Shown: positions 1-8,331 of the stretch, piece after piece | Layout of the letters: every line of letters begins with the position of its first letter | Numbering within the stretch: the stretch's first letter is position 1 | Source: Bifidobacterium stellenboschense | GTDB lineage: Bacteria > Actinomycetota > Actinomycetes > Actinomycetales > Bifidobacteriaceae | Reading direction: 5' to 3' | NCBI RefSeq assembly: GCF_000741785.1 | Contig: NZ_JGZP01000012.1 | Span: forward strand, 248,001 to 312,000 | Length of the DNA stretch: 64,000 nucleotides | Position numbers and translations under genes: made by a program | The notes under the pieces: generated by a model | The model's database searches: none | The model's input: the letters and a program-made list of their open reading frames with translations, nothing else | Told to the model about the DNA's origin: nothing

Positions 1-145
1 TCGCCGGGTGGCCGGTCATCCATGGACGGTCTTGGCGGTGATTGAGTTCGTCGGCGATGAGCCATGGGCCGTCGCGGCGTCTGGATGCCGGGGAGTTCGG
101 CATCCGTGAGGTGTTGACGCTTGTCATGTCGATCAGTTCCGACCA
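1..145. other. window edge, no recognised gene
   Basis: No gene is recognised here. A minus-strand frame stays open from about base 102 to the left edge (starting MPNSPASRRR), but it has no ribosome binding site and no recognisable motif. It could be the start of a gene that leaves the window or a remnant. Confidence 0.3.
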
Positions 146-174
146 TTGACAACAATACGCATAATGCGTATAGT
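146..174 (+). promoter_or_regulatory. hicAB promoter
   Basis: TTGACA at 146-151 and TATAGT at 169-174 are separated by 17 bases, which is the ideal spacing for the primary sigma factor. Transcription would start near 181-182, only a few bases before the hicA ATG at 184, so the message would be leaderless or nearly so. Confidence 0.75.
155..171. promoter_or_regulatory. palindromic operator in hicAB promoter
   Basis: ATACGCAT (155-162) and ATGCGTAT (164-171) form a perfect palindrome with one central base. It lies in the spacer and reaches into the -10 box. HicB antitoxins usually repress their own operon by binding such sites, so autoregulation is the likely role (inference). Confidence 0.65.
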
Positions 175-183
175 GATGGGGGT

Positions 184-381
184 ATGAGGTTCAAGGAAAT
201 CGAGAAGATTCTCCGCAAGGACGGATGGCGGCTCTACTCGCAAAGCGGAAGCCACTGCCAGTACACGCACCCGGACAAACCCGGAAGAGTGACCGTCCCC
301 AAGCACAACGGAGACCTTGCGCCGTTCACCGTCAAATCCATATGGGAACAAGCCGGCATCAACGAAAGAAGGATCAAATGA
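184..381 (+). CDS. hicA: HicA family mRNA interferase toxin
   Basis: Small 65-residue protein of the HicA (YcfA) family, a toxin that cleaves mRNA through a double-stranded-RNA-binding-like fold. The conserved catalytic histidine is visible in GSHCQYTHP (His24). An upstream in-frame ATG exists, but the start at 184 gives the usual family length and matches the promoter. Its stop overlaps the start of hicB by four bases (ATGA), so the pair is translationally coupled. In this toxin-first order the antitoxin follows directly. The family call is firm; activity is not shown. Confidence 0.85.
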   Translation: MRFKEIEKILRKDGWRLYSQSGSHCQYTHPDKPGRVTVPKHNGDLAPFTVKSIWEQAGINERRIK

Positions 382-788
382 AACTCGTCTACCCGGTGGT
401 CCTCTACCCGTCCGGAATCCCCGGCGGATACACCGTGCTCTGTCCCGACATGCCCGGCCTCGTCACCGAAGGCCGTAACCTCCCGGAAGCCCTCGATATG
501 GCCGTGGACGCCGCCAGCGGCTGGGTCCTCGGAGAACTCGAGGAAGGCCGCCACGAACCCCATGCCACCAACATCGCCGACGTCAAACCCGACCAGCCCG
601 ACGGCATCGTCACCCTCATCTCGCTGGACATGGACGCCTACGCGGCCAAATACGGCAAGAAAAGCGTCCGCAAGAACGTCACCATCCCCGCGTGGCTCGA
701 CACGTTCGGCGAACAGCACGGCATCAACTACAGCGAAGTCCTGCGCGAAGGCCTCGAAAACCGCTACCGCAGCATGCAGGACGCCTGA
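378..788 (+). CDS. hicB: HicB family antitoxin
   Basis: A 136-residue antitoxin partner of HicA. Residues 1-70 have the HicB-like fold (start MKLVYPVVLY, then PGLVTEGRN), which normally masks the toxin. Residues about 92-136 (KNVTIPAWLD to LREGLENRYR) look like a ribbon-helix-helix DNA-binding domain and could bind the palindrome at 155-171. Start and toxin stop overlap. Codon use is like the chromosome, so the module does not look recently acquired. Confidence 0.85.
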   Translation: MKLVYPVVLYPSGIPGGYTVLCPDMPGLVTEGRNLPEALDMAVDAASGWVLGELEEGRHEPHATNIADVKPDQPDGIVTLISLDMDAYAAKYGKKSVRKNVTIPAWLDTFGEQHGINYSEVLREGLENRYRSMQDA

Positions 789-873
789 CGCAGAATTATC
801 CGATTATTATCCGATGGCTTCCGTAAGCACCGGTTGTCATCGAATTCGCCACGGGGCGTCGTTCGGAAGAAGA

Positions 874-908
874 CGTACACGACAATATCCGTGATATTGT
901 CGTGTACG
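874..908. terminator. 16-bp inverted repeat, possible terminator or operator
   Basis: Two perfect 16-base arms (874-889 and 893-908) surround a 3-base loop. It lies between the convergent hicB and MFS genes, which fits a bidirectional terminator. There is no T run and the stem is AT-rich in its upper half, so an operator role cannot be excluded. Confidence 0.5.
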
Positions 909-1000
909 GCCTTTGGTGCGTGGTCAACGGAGGAACGCCCACCACGGCCGAGTGAGCGGCGCGAAGACGCCCATGATTGATCCCGATGAACGAGCTGGGC

Positions 1001-2272
1001 TCAGAACCGCCACGTCACGCGTGCGACCAGTGGCAGCATCGCAGCGGCCAGCACGAACGTCATCGCCAGGACCGCTCCCGCCGGGAAGGCGCTGTACGCC
1101 CAGCCGTATGCGATCTGTCCGAGAGGCTGGGCGCACATGCTCGCGGAGAGCGCGAGCGACATCACTTTGCCGGTCATGGTCTCCGGGCAGTCCATCTGGA
1201 TCGCCGGCACGGCGATGAGGTTCGCACACGTGATGGCGACCATGGTTCCGCAGGTGCTCGCCGTGAGCACCGCGAGTCGCACTCCATCGCCGGCGGGAAG
1301 CGCCATGACGAGCGCCTGGGGCAGGATGGTGAGCGCGAACGCGGCGATCGACGTTGGGAATCGCCGCATGGCAAGCGACTTCGCAATCCGTCCGCCGACG
1401 AGCGCGCCGAGCAGGCCCGACGCTCCCACGAGACCATATGCCAGACCGTACGTCGTGGAACCGAATCCCAGCACGGTCCGCACCATATACGGGAAACCGA
1501 CCTCCGCATAGCCCGTCAACAGGAAGTTGAGCGCGGCGCAGATCAACACCAGATGCAGCACGTAGGGACGTTCGTGCGTGAGGAAACATCCGGCCGCGCG
1601 CAGATCGTCCAGAGCGGAGGCCCGTCCATCATCACAGCGCTCAGGCGCGTCAAGACGGATGAAGCACTCCACGACAGCGGCCGTGCCGAATCCCACGACC
1701 GTGACGCCCATCATGGGCATGGCGCCCACCGCCGCGTAGAGTACACCGCCGAGCACGGCCGGCACGAGCGTGCTCGTCTGGTTCACCACGTTCACCACGG
1801 CCATGGCGCGGCGCATCACGTCCTCACCGTGTGAGCGGAACATCTGCGGCAACGCCGCCTGCACCGTGGGCGTCTCCATGGCGTCGAGCACGGCGAGCAC
1901 CACCTGCATCACGGCTATCGCCGCCAGATTGAAGCCGATGGTCGAGAAGACCGTTGCGCAGGCGATCACTGTCACGGCGGAGAGTGCGTCGAGCATCACC
2001 ATGACGGTCCTACGATTCGTGCGGTCCGCCACCACGCCTCCGAGAGGCGAAAGCAGGATCGTGGGCAGGATGCTCGCGGTGAGGATGGAGGCGAACGCTG
2101 CCGCCGATCCGGTCTCGTCGAGCACCCACATGGACATGGCGAACCGCAGCATGAGATTGGCGAAGAGCGAGATGCCGAGGCCGGCGACGAGCAGGTAGAA
2201 GTCGCGTGCGTGAAGAGGATCCGCGACCTGTCCCCTTTGCAGTTGGGTCGTATGTTCGGATGCGTTCGTCAT
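1001..2272 (-). CDS. MFS transporter, probable drug or siderophore exporter
   Basis: A 423-residue major facilitator superfamily protein with about twelve hydrophobic helices. The loop motif GGVVADRTNRR after the second helix is typical of the EntS-like/MFS_3 exporter group. The gene follows a TetR regulator on the same strand but has its own upstream region, which carries a copy of the TetR operator (2321-2338). The likely role is export of a small molecule under repression by that regulator. The substrate cannot be read from the sequence. A related transporter lies at the right end of the window. Confidence 0.85.
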   Translation of the reverse strand: MTNASEHTTQLQRGQVADPLHARDFYLLVAGLGISLFANLMLRFAMSMWVLDETGSAAAFASILTASILPTILLSPLGGVVADRTNRRTVMVMLDALSAVTVIACATVFSTIGFNLAAIAVMQVVLAVLDAMETPTVQAALPQMFRSHGEDVMRRAMAVVNVVNQTSTLVPAVLGGVLYAAVGAMPMMGVTVVGFGTAAVVECFIRLDAPERCDDGRASALDDLRAAGCFLTHERPYVLHLVLICAALNFLLTGYAEVGFPYMVRTVLGFGSTTYGLAYGLVGASGLLGALVGGRIAKSLAMRRFPTSIAAFALTILPQALVMALPAGDGVRLAVLTASTCGTMVAITCANLIAVPAIQMDCPETMTGKVMSLALSASMCAQPLGQIAYGWAYSAFPAGAVLAMTFVLAAAMLPLVARVTWRF

Positions 2273-2320
2273 CGTGGATTCCTTTCCGTTGATTGTTGAT
2301 TGATTACGGCCATCTATTCA

Positions 2321-2338
2321 AACCGACCGTCGGTCTGT
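2321..2338 (-). promoter_or_regulatory. TetR operator copy upstream of MFS gene
   Basis: On the minus strand this reads ACAGACCGACGGTCGGTT. It matches the site in front of the TetR gene (3134-3154) at 16 of the first 17 positions, giving the consensus ACAGACCGWCGGTCGGT. It sits about 50 bases before the MFS start codon, where a bound repressor would block the promoter. Confidence 0.7.
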
Positions 2339-2434
2339 TGTGATGATGAAAATGTCACCAAGACATAAGAACGTGGGAATGTCCCGCCACTTGAGTCAGC
2401 AGAGTGGCCGAGATGGCACACTCGGGTACGCCGC

Positions 2435-3097
2435 CTATACGGACTCCGCTCCCCTCTCCTCCGTCAGGGCCGTGAGGCCCTTGACTGCCCGGGAGACGAG
2501 CTCCTCGTCGAACACCGGCACGCCGATGGCGTCGAGCATGGTGTCGAGGCAGCGGATGCGTCGTTCCATGTCGTCGCCTCCGACGGGATAGAAGCAGGGC
2601 ATGAGCCAGTAATTGCAGAGAAGCGAGAGCAGTTGCGCCGCCTCTTCGGGATACTCCGTGGGAATGGAACCGTCCTGCACGCCCATGTCGATGAGCGAAC
2701 GGAAGGACTGCGGTAGCTTCATCGCCCAGAAACGCATGTTCGCGGTGAAGAACGCGGGATCCTTGAGAAGCGCCAGCTGGGAGCGGACGAGATCCAGATG
2801 TTCGGGATCGTCCACGGCGGAGGCGATGAGCGCGCGCAGCTTCTCGAGCGCACTCATGTCCTTGCGCCCGATGAGCTCGCCAAGGAGACGCGAGGTGACG
2901 GCCCACTCGTCGGCGTTCAGCTGGTCGAGAATCGCCTCCTTCGATTTGAAATGATGGTAGAGGCCGCCCTTGGAAAGACCCAGGTCGTTCAGGATGTCCT
3001 GGATGGACGTCTTCTCGTAGCCCTTCTCAGCGAAGAGCCTGCGGGCGGAGTCCAGAATCCGTCGTTCCGTTTCCTCGGGATGTGCATTGCGTGCCAT
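2435..3097 (-). CDS. TetR/AcrR family repressor
   Basis: A 220-residue regulator. The N-terminal TetR DNA-binding domain is clear: RILDSARRLFAEKGYEKTS then ILNDLGLSKGGLYHHF within the first 55 residues. The rest is a ligand-binding helical domain without recognisable specificity. The start at 3097 was chosen for its AAAGGTGG ribosome site; longer upstream reading is non-coding. A 21-base palindrome at 3134-3154 lies in its own promoter region and a variant precedes the MFS gene, so it probably represses both itself and the exporter. Confidence 0.87.
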   Translation of the reverse strand: MARNAHPEETERRILDSARRLFAEKGYEKTSIQDILNDLGLSKGGLYHHFKSKEAILDQLNADEWAVTSRLLGELIGRKDMSALEKLRALIASAVDDPEHLDLVRSQLALLKDPAFFTANMRFWAMKLPQSFRSLIDMGVQDGSIPTEYPEEAAQLLSLLCNYWLMPCFYPVGGDDMERRIRCLDTMLDAIGVPVFDEELVSRAVKGLTALTEERGAESV

Positions 3098-3133
3098 GTG
3101 GTCCACCTTTCGTTCTCCGTCTTCCGACAGCAT

Positions 3134-3154
3134 ACAGACCGTCGGTCGGTCTGT
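3134..3154. promoter_or_regulatory. TetR autoregulatory operator
   Basis: Inverted repeat ACAGACCG, 5 bases, CGGTCTGT. It lies 37 bases upstream of the TetR start codon. The same core occurs in front of the MFS gene. Confidence 0.7.
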
Positions 3155-3203
3155 CAAATGGATGAGGATACTTGACGGACGATGCGCCGGTCGCCATTCC
3201 CAT

Positions 3204-3217
3204 ACGGTGATCACCGT
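3204..3217. promoter_or_regulatory. 14-bp perfect palindrome
   Basis: ACGGTGATCACCGT is self-complementary. It lies in the intergenic stretch between the TetR operator and a long stem-loop. It may be a binding site for an unknown regulator; no gene assignment can be made. Confidence 0.3.
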
Positions 3218-3249
3218 GGCCGCTCCCCTACCGGTGCGGGAATCATGCA

Positions 3250-3316
3250 CGCCGACATCATGGCCGATTCGCATTGTGACGGAATCGTCAGGCACGAATC
3301 GGCCATGATGTCGGCG
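3250..3316 (-). terminator. 22-bp perfect stem with 23-base loop
   Basis: Arms 3250-3271 and 3295-3316 are perfectly complementary. The element lies just after the stop codon of the decarboxylase-family gene (minus strand, ends 3354), so it may end that operon. The arms contain GACATCATGGCC rather than the GC-rich stem plus T run of a classical terminator, and the loop is long. Confidence 0.45.
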
Positions 3317-3353
3317 GCGGGAACGAGCCGCACCAGATTCGAGACGAACAGGC

Positions 3354-4397
3354 TCAGACGGATCGGGCGGCGGCCATGATTCCGAGGGCCTCGTCGGATG
3401 CCGGCGTCAGGACCGTGCAGCTGGGAGCCAGCAGGAACGGCCGCCCCTGACGCAGGGTCAGCGTCTCAGCAAGTTCACGACGCAACTGATCGATGTCGCC
3501 GTCCGGTGCGAACAACACATCGCTTGGCCCGGCGACCGGTATCGCGGTGAAGCCGGCGTCCGCTTTCGGGTTGCCCGGCAGATACTGATCCCATTGCACC
3601 GCATCGACGCCGGGCACATCGAACCAGTTCGGATGCGAGTGGTCGAGACACGTGTGCAGGACGACGACCGCGTCGGGGTTGGCGCGATGCACCGCATCGA
3701 GAACAATGCGGTCGAACGGGGCGGAGAACTCCTGATAGCGGCCCGCATCGAAATAATCGTTGCTGACCGTGCCGCTGACCGCGTAGAAGATGCCGTCGAG
3801 TCCGGCGCCTCCTTCACTGGTCGGCAGAACCAATGCCCGGGCGTAGGAGGCGAACGTGTGGGCGATGTTGGCGAGAGCGAGCTTGGCCACATCAGGCTGA
3901 TCGAAGAACAGCTCCTTGATGGTCATCGTGCTGGAGGCATAGTCATCACCCGGATACACCGGCATGTCGGCGATATCCAGAAGCGCGCTCAACGGGGAGA
4001 AGACGGTCTGCAGCACGGCGCGATCCTCGAACTCCCCGCGGATGAGCGCGCATGCGGCGATCATCTCGGCGAGCACCTCGTTGTCGGCGGCGTTGAACTC
4101 CTTGATGCCGCGCAGGTCGTCGGGTACGACGACCGCCGAACGGATCCGCTTGGGCACGATGAAGCCCTCGTAATCGTCGGAATCGTATTCGGACCCCCAC
4201 GCCTCCGCACAGTAGATGGCACGCGGATTGATCTTCACCCAATCCCAATCCCAACGGCGTACGAAGTCGATTTCCGCCGAAGCGAACTCCTCGGCACCGT
4301 ATTCATGGTCGACGAGATGCTGCCATGCACTGACGAGGTAGGGAGCGTCGGATTTACGGTTGATGATGTCATGGAAGATGCGGCGCCGGTTCGTCAT
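3354..4397 (-). CDS. uroporphyrinogen decarboxylase family protein
   Basis: A 347-residue protein that looks like the URO-D fold family, which includes heme-pathway HemE and the corrinoid methyltransferases MtaA/CmuA. Visible features are an N-terminal region with DWDWVKINPRA and a C-terminal barrel with HTCLDHSHPNW and AVQWDQYLPG. The heme pathway is normally absent from bifidobacteria and no heme gene is nearby, so a methyl-transfer or catabolic role is more likely. It overlaps the aldehyde dehydrogenase gene by four bases, so the two are co-translated. The substrate is unknown. Confidence 0.65.
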   Translation of the reverse strand: MTNRRRIFHDIINRKSDAPYLVSAWQHLVDHEYGAEEFASAEIDFVRRWDWDWVKINPRAIYCAEAWGSEYDSDDYEGFIVPKRIRSAVVVPDDLRGIKEFNAADNEVLAEMIAACALIRGEFEDRAVLQTVFSPLSALLDIADMPVYPGDDYASSTMTIKELFFDQPDVAKLALANIAHTFASYARALVLPTSEGGAGLDGIFYAVSGTVSNDYFDAGRYQEFSAPFDRIVLDAVHRANPDAVVVLHTCLDHSHPNWFDVPGVDAVQWDQYLPGNPKADAGFTAIPVAGPSDVLFAPDGDIDQLRRELAETLTLRQGRPFLLAPSCTVLTPASDEALGIMAAARSV

Positions 4398-5899
4398 CGG
4401 TTGTCCTTTCCCTCGGAAACCATGCCGGTGAACCAGTCGGATTTCGTCGGCGTCATCGCAAGATTGATCTGCTTGAGCACGGTGTATTCCTTGAGCCCGT
4501 CGAGGCCGCCGTCCACGGTCGTGCCGCTCTGCCTATGCGGGCTTACCGGCATGCCGGGCGTCTCCTCCATATACGTATTCGCCCACATGATGCCCGTGTC
4601 CACGGCGGAGCACACGCGCAGGGCACGTCCCATATCCCGCGTGAACACTCCACCGGCGAGACCGTAGCCGGTCGAGTTGGCGAGACGGATGGCCTCCTGC
4701 TCGTCCGTGAAGGTCTGCACGGTGAGCACCGGGCCGAAGATCTCCTCGTTGACGACACGCATATGCTCATCGCAGTCGACGAGCACCGTCGGCTCGACGA
4801 AATAGCCGTCGCCGAACGCGCCTTCGGTGATCCGACGGCCGCCGACAAGCACCTTGGCACCCTCTTCCCGGCCGATCCTGATGTAGTCCAGTACACGCTC
4901 CATATGCCGCTTGGACACCATCGGACCGAACTCCGTGTTCTCATCAAGCGGCATGCCGATGCGGATTTTCGGGATTCTCTCCTTCAGCATGGCTGTCACA
5001 CGCTCATAGGCGGTGTCCTGCACGAGCAGACGGGATCCGGCGATGCAGACCTGGCCTTGACTCAGGAAGATGCCGAACATGAGCCGGTCCACCGCCACAT
5101 CCAGATCCGCATCATCGAAGATGATGAACGGCGATTTGCCGCCAAGCTCCATCGCGTAGCGTTTCACGCTCGTCGCGGACCGCGCGATGATGTCCCGTCC
5201 CGTCGCGGTGCCTCCGGTGAAGGTGATTTTGGCCACGTCCACGCTTTCCGACAGCGCCGTGCCGACCTCCGATCCGGAACCGAGCACCATGTTGACGCTA
5301 CCGGCGGGGAATCCCGCCTTCGCCATGGCCTCGACCATCATCGCCGTGGCGACGGGCGATAGGGAGGACGGCTTGATCACCACCGTATTGCCGGCGGCCA
5401 ATGCGGGCGCCATGCCGGCGGCCATGGTGCCCATCGAATAGTTCCACGGCGCGAGCACCGCACACACGCCCAGAGGCTCGCGGACCGTCACGGTCATCAT
5501 GTCGCCGTTCTCGACCGAGGCCGCGCCCTGCAGCTCGTGGATTAGACCCGCGTAATAGCGGAACGCGCCGCTCGCGGCGTACACGTCGTCGTAGCGGGTC
5601 TCCCGATACACCCTGCCCATGCTGTTGGTCTCCGCGACCGCCAGTTCTTCGGCCCGCTTCTCGATGAGCTCGGCGGCCTTGACCATCAGTTCCGCCCGTT
5701 CGTCGGCGGAGAGGCTTCGCCACGGGGACCCCGGCTCGAACGCCCCCTTCGCCGCGGCGACGGCTCCGGCCACGTCGTCGGCGGTCCCTCTCGTCATCTC
5801 CGCCGCTTTTCGTCCGTTGGCCGGGTTGATGATGTCCGTCGTCCTGCCGGATTCGGACTCCAGCCATTCCCCGTCGATATACATCCTGATTCGATTCAT
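4394..5899 (-). CDS. NAD(P)-dependent aldehyde dehydrogenase
   Basis: A 501-residue member of the aldehyde dehydrogenase superfamily, oxidising an aldehyde to the acid. Conserved sites are visible: LAPWNYSMG (cofactor region), FTGGTATGRDI, the general base Glu in MELGGKSP and the catalytic Cys in GQVCIAGSRL, plus EEIFGPVL near the C-terminus. Its length matches betaine- or succinate-semialdehyde-type enzymes. It is the first gene of a two-gene operon with the URO-D-family gene, which suggests linked breakdown of an oxidised or methylated compound. The exact substrate cannot be read. Confidence 0.85.
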   Translation of the reverse strand: MNRIRMYIDGEWLESESGRTTDIINPANGRKAAEMTRGTADDVAGAVAAAKGAFEPGSPWRSLSADERAELMVKAAELIEKRAEELAVAETNSMGRVYRETRYDDVYAASGAFRYYAGLIHELQGAASVENGDMMTVTVREPLGVCAVLAPWNYSMGTMAAGMAPALAAGNTVVIKPSSLSPVATAMMVEAMAKAGFPAGSVNMVLGSGSEVGTALSESVDVAKITFTGGTATGRDIIARSATSVKRYAMELGGKSPFIIFDDADLDVAVDRLMFGIFLSQGQVCIAGSRLLVQDTAYERVTAMLKERIPKIRIGMPLDENTEFGPMVSKRHMERVLDYIRIGREEGAKVLVGGRRITEGAFGDGYFVEPTVLVDCDEHMRVVNEEIFGPVLTVQTFTDEQEAIRLANSTGYGLAGGVFTRDMGRALRVCSAVDTGIMWANTYMEETPGMPVSPHRQSGTTVDGGLDGLKEYTVLKQINLAMTPTKSDWFTGMVSEGKDNR

Positions 5900-6201
5900 G
5901 TCGCTCCTGTTCGCCTGTAATCATCCTTGATGGCCGGTCACGATGACCGGGGTCGTTCGTTCATCGGTCCGTCAAACGAACCCGGGCGCATACACCGGAG
6001 CGTTGTTGTCCGGAGACGAGGCGCAACGTAGCGTGCACATGGGTACACCGTATCACGGATACGGGTCGTCCCCCTCCGCACACCATGGCCGATGCAATGT
6101 AACGGGGCCCGCACGGTTCAGATACCGTGCGGGCCCCGTTACATTGGCGCACATGGGCCGGGCACCTCCTATAAGGGAGCCACCGGACCATGACGACCTG
6201 C
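5900..6201. other. intergenic region
   Basis: This 302-base stretch holds the promoter side of the aldehyde dehydrogenase operon and the strong hairpin at 6096-6145. No open frame with a ribosome site is seen in it. Confidence 0.6.
6096..6145. terminator. 22-bp perfect hairpin downstream of cmk-der
   Basis: Arms 6096-6117 and 6124-6145 pair perfectly around a 6-base loop (TCAGAT). The stem contains ACGGGGCCCGC and ends in AT-rich bases. It follows the cmk-der stop codon on the minus strand, so termination of that transcript is the likely role. Confidence 0.7.
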
Positions 6202-8331
6202 CTACTTACGCTTCTTCTTCTCGCGGATGTTCACCGAGATCTGGATCGGCGAACCCTCGAAACCGAACTCCTCACGCAGCGAACGCTCGATGTAGCGGCG
6301 GTAGCCATGCTCGAGGAAGCCGGTCGCGAAGATCACGAAACGCGGCGGGCGCGTCGAAGCCTGCGTGGCGAACAGGATGCGCGGCTGCTTGCCGCCACGT
6401 AGCGGATGCGGGTGAGCGGCCTGCAACTGGCCGAGGAACGCGTTGAGCTTGCCGGTCGGCACGCGCTTGTCCCACGATTCCAGAGCCTCGCGCATCGCCT
6501 TGGCGAGACGGTTCGTATGCCAGCCGGTCTTCGCCGACAGGTTCACGCGCTGCGCCCAGGTGACGCGGTCGAACTCGGTGACCCACAGGCGTTCGAGACG
6601 CTGCTTGTCGAACTCGTCCATCGCGTCCCACTTGTTGAACACGAGCACGATGGCGCGGCCCGCGTCCACGGCGGAGCTCATCACCTTGAGATCCTGATCG
6701 GAGATCGGCACGGACGCGTCGAACAGCACGAGCGCCAGCTCGGAGCGTTCGATCGCCGCCTGCGTGCGCAGCGACGAATAGTATTCCGCGCCCTTGAGCT
6801 TGTGCTGGCGGCGCTTGATGCCGGCCGTGTCGATGAACAGCCAGTCCTCGCCGTCGATGTCGATGACCTCGTCGACCGGATCACGCGTGGTGCCGGCCAG
6901 ATCGTTGACGACCGTGCGCTCCTCGCGGGCCAGCTGGTTGAGCAGCGACGACTTGCCCACGTTCGGGCGTCCCACGAGCGCCACGCGGCGCAGGCCGGAC
7001 GGCGTGAGATAGCCGGACGTCTTCTCCGCCTTGCGCAGCGAGTCGAGCGCCGCGTCGAGCAGGTCGCCCACTCCCCTGCCGTGCATCGCGGAGATCGCAT
7101 ACGGCTCGCCGAGTCCCAGCTTCCAGAATTCGGCGGCGAGATACTCGCTCTCACGATCGTCGACCTTGTTCACGGCGAGCGTGACCGGCTTGCCGGAGGC
7201 ACGCAGCATCTTCACGATGCGCTCGTCCGTGTCGGTCATACCGACCTGCCCGTCGACGACGAGCACGACCGCATCGGCGAGGTTCACGGCGACCTCGGCC
7301 TGCGAGGCGATGGCGGAGTCGATGCCCTCGACATCCACCTCCCAGCCGCCCGTGTCGACGAGCTTGAAATCGGTGCCGGACCATTCCGCGTCGTAGCTCA
7401 CGCGGTCACGCGTCACGCCGGGAGTGTCCTCCACGACGGCGACGCGACGGCCGAGGATGCGGTTGACGAGCGACGACTTGCCGACGTTCGGGCGCCCCAC
7501 GACGGCGAGCACGCCCACCTGCTTCGGACCGGGCCTGCCGGACGTCTCGCCGGCGCCTCGGCCCTCGATCAGCGCCTCGTCGCCCTCGTCCAGCTCGTAG
7601 CCTTCGAGGTTCGCGGCGTAGCGCGCGTACTCCTGCTCCTCGATGGCCTCGTCGACGAGCCCGATCAGCGTGTCGAGCGTGTGCGCGAAGTCCATGTCGG
7701 AATTGTCGACGGTGACGACGCCGTCCGCGGCGGTCGTGAAGTTCGTGACACGCGAATCCATACGGTCGCGCACTGCCACGTCCTCCGCGCCCACGCCGCC
7801 GGCCGCCTGGCCGGTGCGGCGCGCCTGGCGCACCTCCTCGCGGGCGGTGAGCAGCACGCGCACCTCCGCGTCCGGCGCGACCACGGTCGTGATGTCGCGG
7901 CCCTCCGCGACGATGCCGAGCCCGCCGGAGAACGACTCCTTGTCCGCCTCTCGCGCGATGTACGCGCGCTGGGCGGCGATGAGCACGTTGCGCACCGGAA
8001 TGATGTTCGACACCTTGGACACGTGCGTGGAGACCTCGGAGGAGCGAATCGCCTCGGAGATGTCCTCGCCGTCGGCGCTCACGGCCGGGGCGTCCGGATC
8101 GACGGAGATGTCGAAATGGTCGCCGGTGAAGAACTCGCCCACCGCTTCGGTGACGACACGCTCGTCGACCTGCTCGGCGTCGAGGTCGATGCCCTGCTTC
8201 AGGCACCACCACGCGCAGGCGCGGTACATGGCACCCGTGTCGAGGTAGGCGAAACCGTAGTACTTGGCCAGCGCCTTCGACGTCGACGACTTGCCGACGC
8301 CGGCGGGCCCGTCGATGGCGACGCGAATCAC
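6202..8331 (-). CDS. cmk-der: fused cytidylate kinase / ribosome assembly GTPase Der
   Basis: A 709-residue fusion. Residues 1-230 are cytidylate kinase (P-loop GPAGVGKS, then YLDTGAMYR), which phosphorylates CMP and dCMP. After an acidic linker come two GTPase domains of Der/EngA, each opening with GRPNVGKSS (near residues 280 and 457), and a C-terminal KH-like domain ending in a lysine-rich tail. Der acts in assembly of the 50S ribosomal subunit. The start is the GTG at 8331, which overlaps the stop of the upstream pseudouridine synthase by four bases. This fusion is characteristic of bifidobacteria. Confidence 0.93.
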   Translation of the reverse strand: MIRVAIDGPAGVGKSSTSKALAKYYGFAYLDTGAMYRACAWWCLKQGIDLDAEQVDERVVTEAVGEFFTGDHFDISVDPDAPAVSADGEDISEAIRSSEVSTHVSKVSNIIPVRNVLIAAQRAYIAREADKESFSGGLGIVAEGRDITTVVAPDAEVRVLLTAREEVRQARRTGQAAGGVGAEDVAVRDRMDSRVTNFTTAADGVVTVDNSDMDFAHTLDTLIGLVDEAIEEQEYARYAANLEGYELDEGDEALIEGRGAGETSGRPGPKQVGVLAVVGRPNVGKSSLVNRILGRRVAVVEDTPGVTRDRVSYDAEWSGTDFKLVDTGGWEVDVEGIDSAIASQAEVAVNLADAVVLVVDGQVGMTDTDERIVKMLRASGKPVTLAVNKVDDRESEYLAAEFWKLGLGEPYAISAMHGRGVGDLLDAALDSLRKAEKTSGYLTPSGLRRVALVGRPNVGKSSLLNQLAREERTVVNDLAGTTRDPVDEVIDIDGEDWLFIDTAGIKRRQHKLKGAEYYSSLRTQAAIERSELALVLFDASVPISDQDLKVMSSAVDAGRAIVLVFNKWDAMDEFDKQRLERLWVTEFDRVTWAQRVNLSAKTGWHTNRLAKAMREALESWDKRVPTGKLNAFLGQLQAAHPHPLRGGKQPRILFATQASTRPPRFVIFATGFLEHGYRRYIERSLREEFGFEGSPIQISVNIREKKKRK

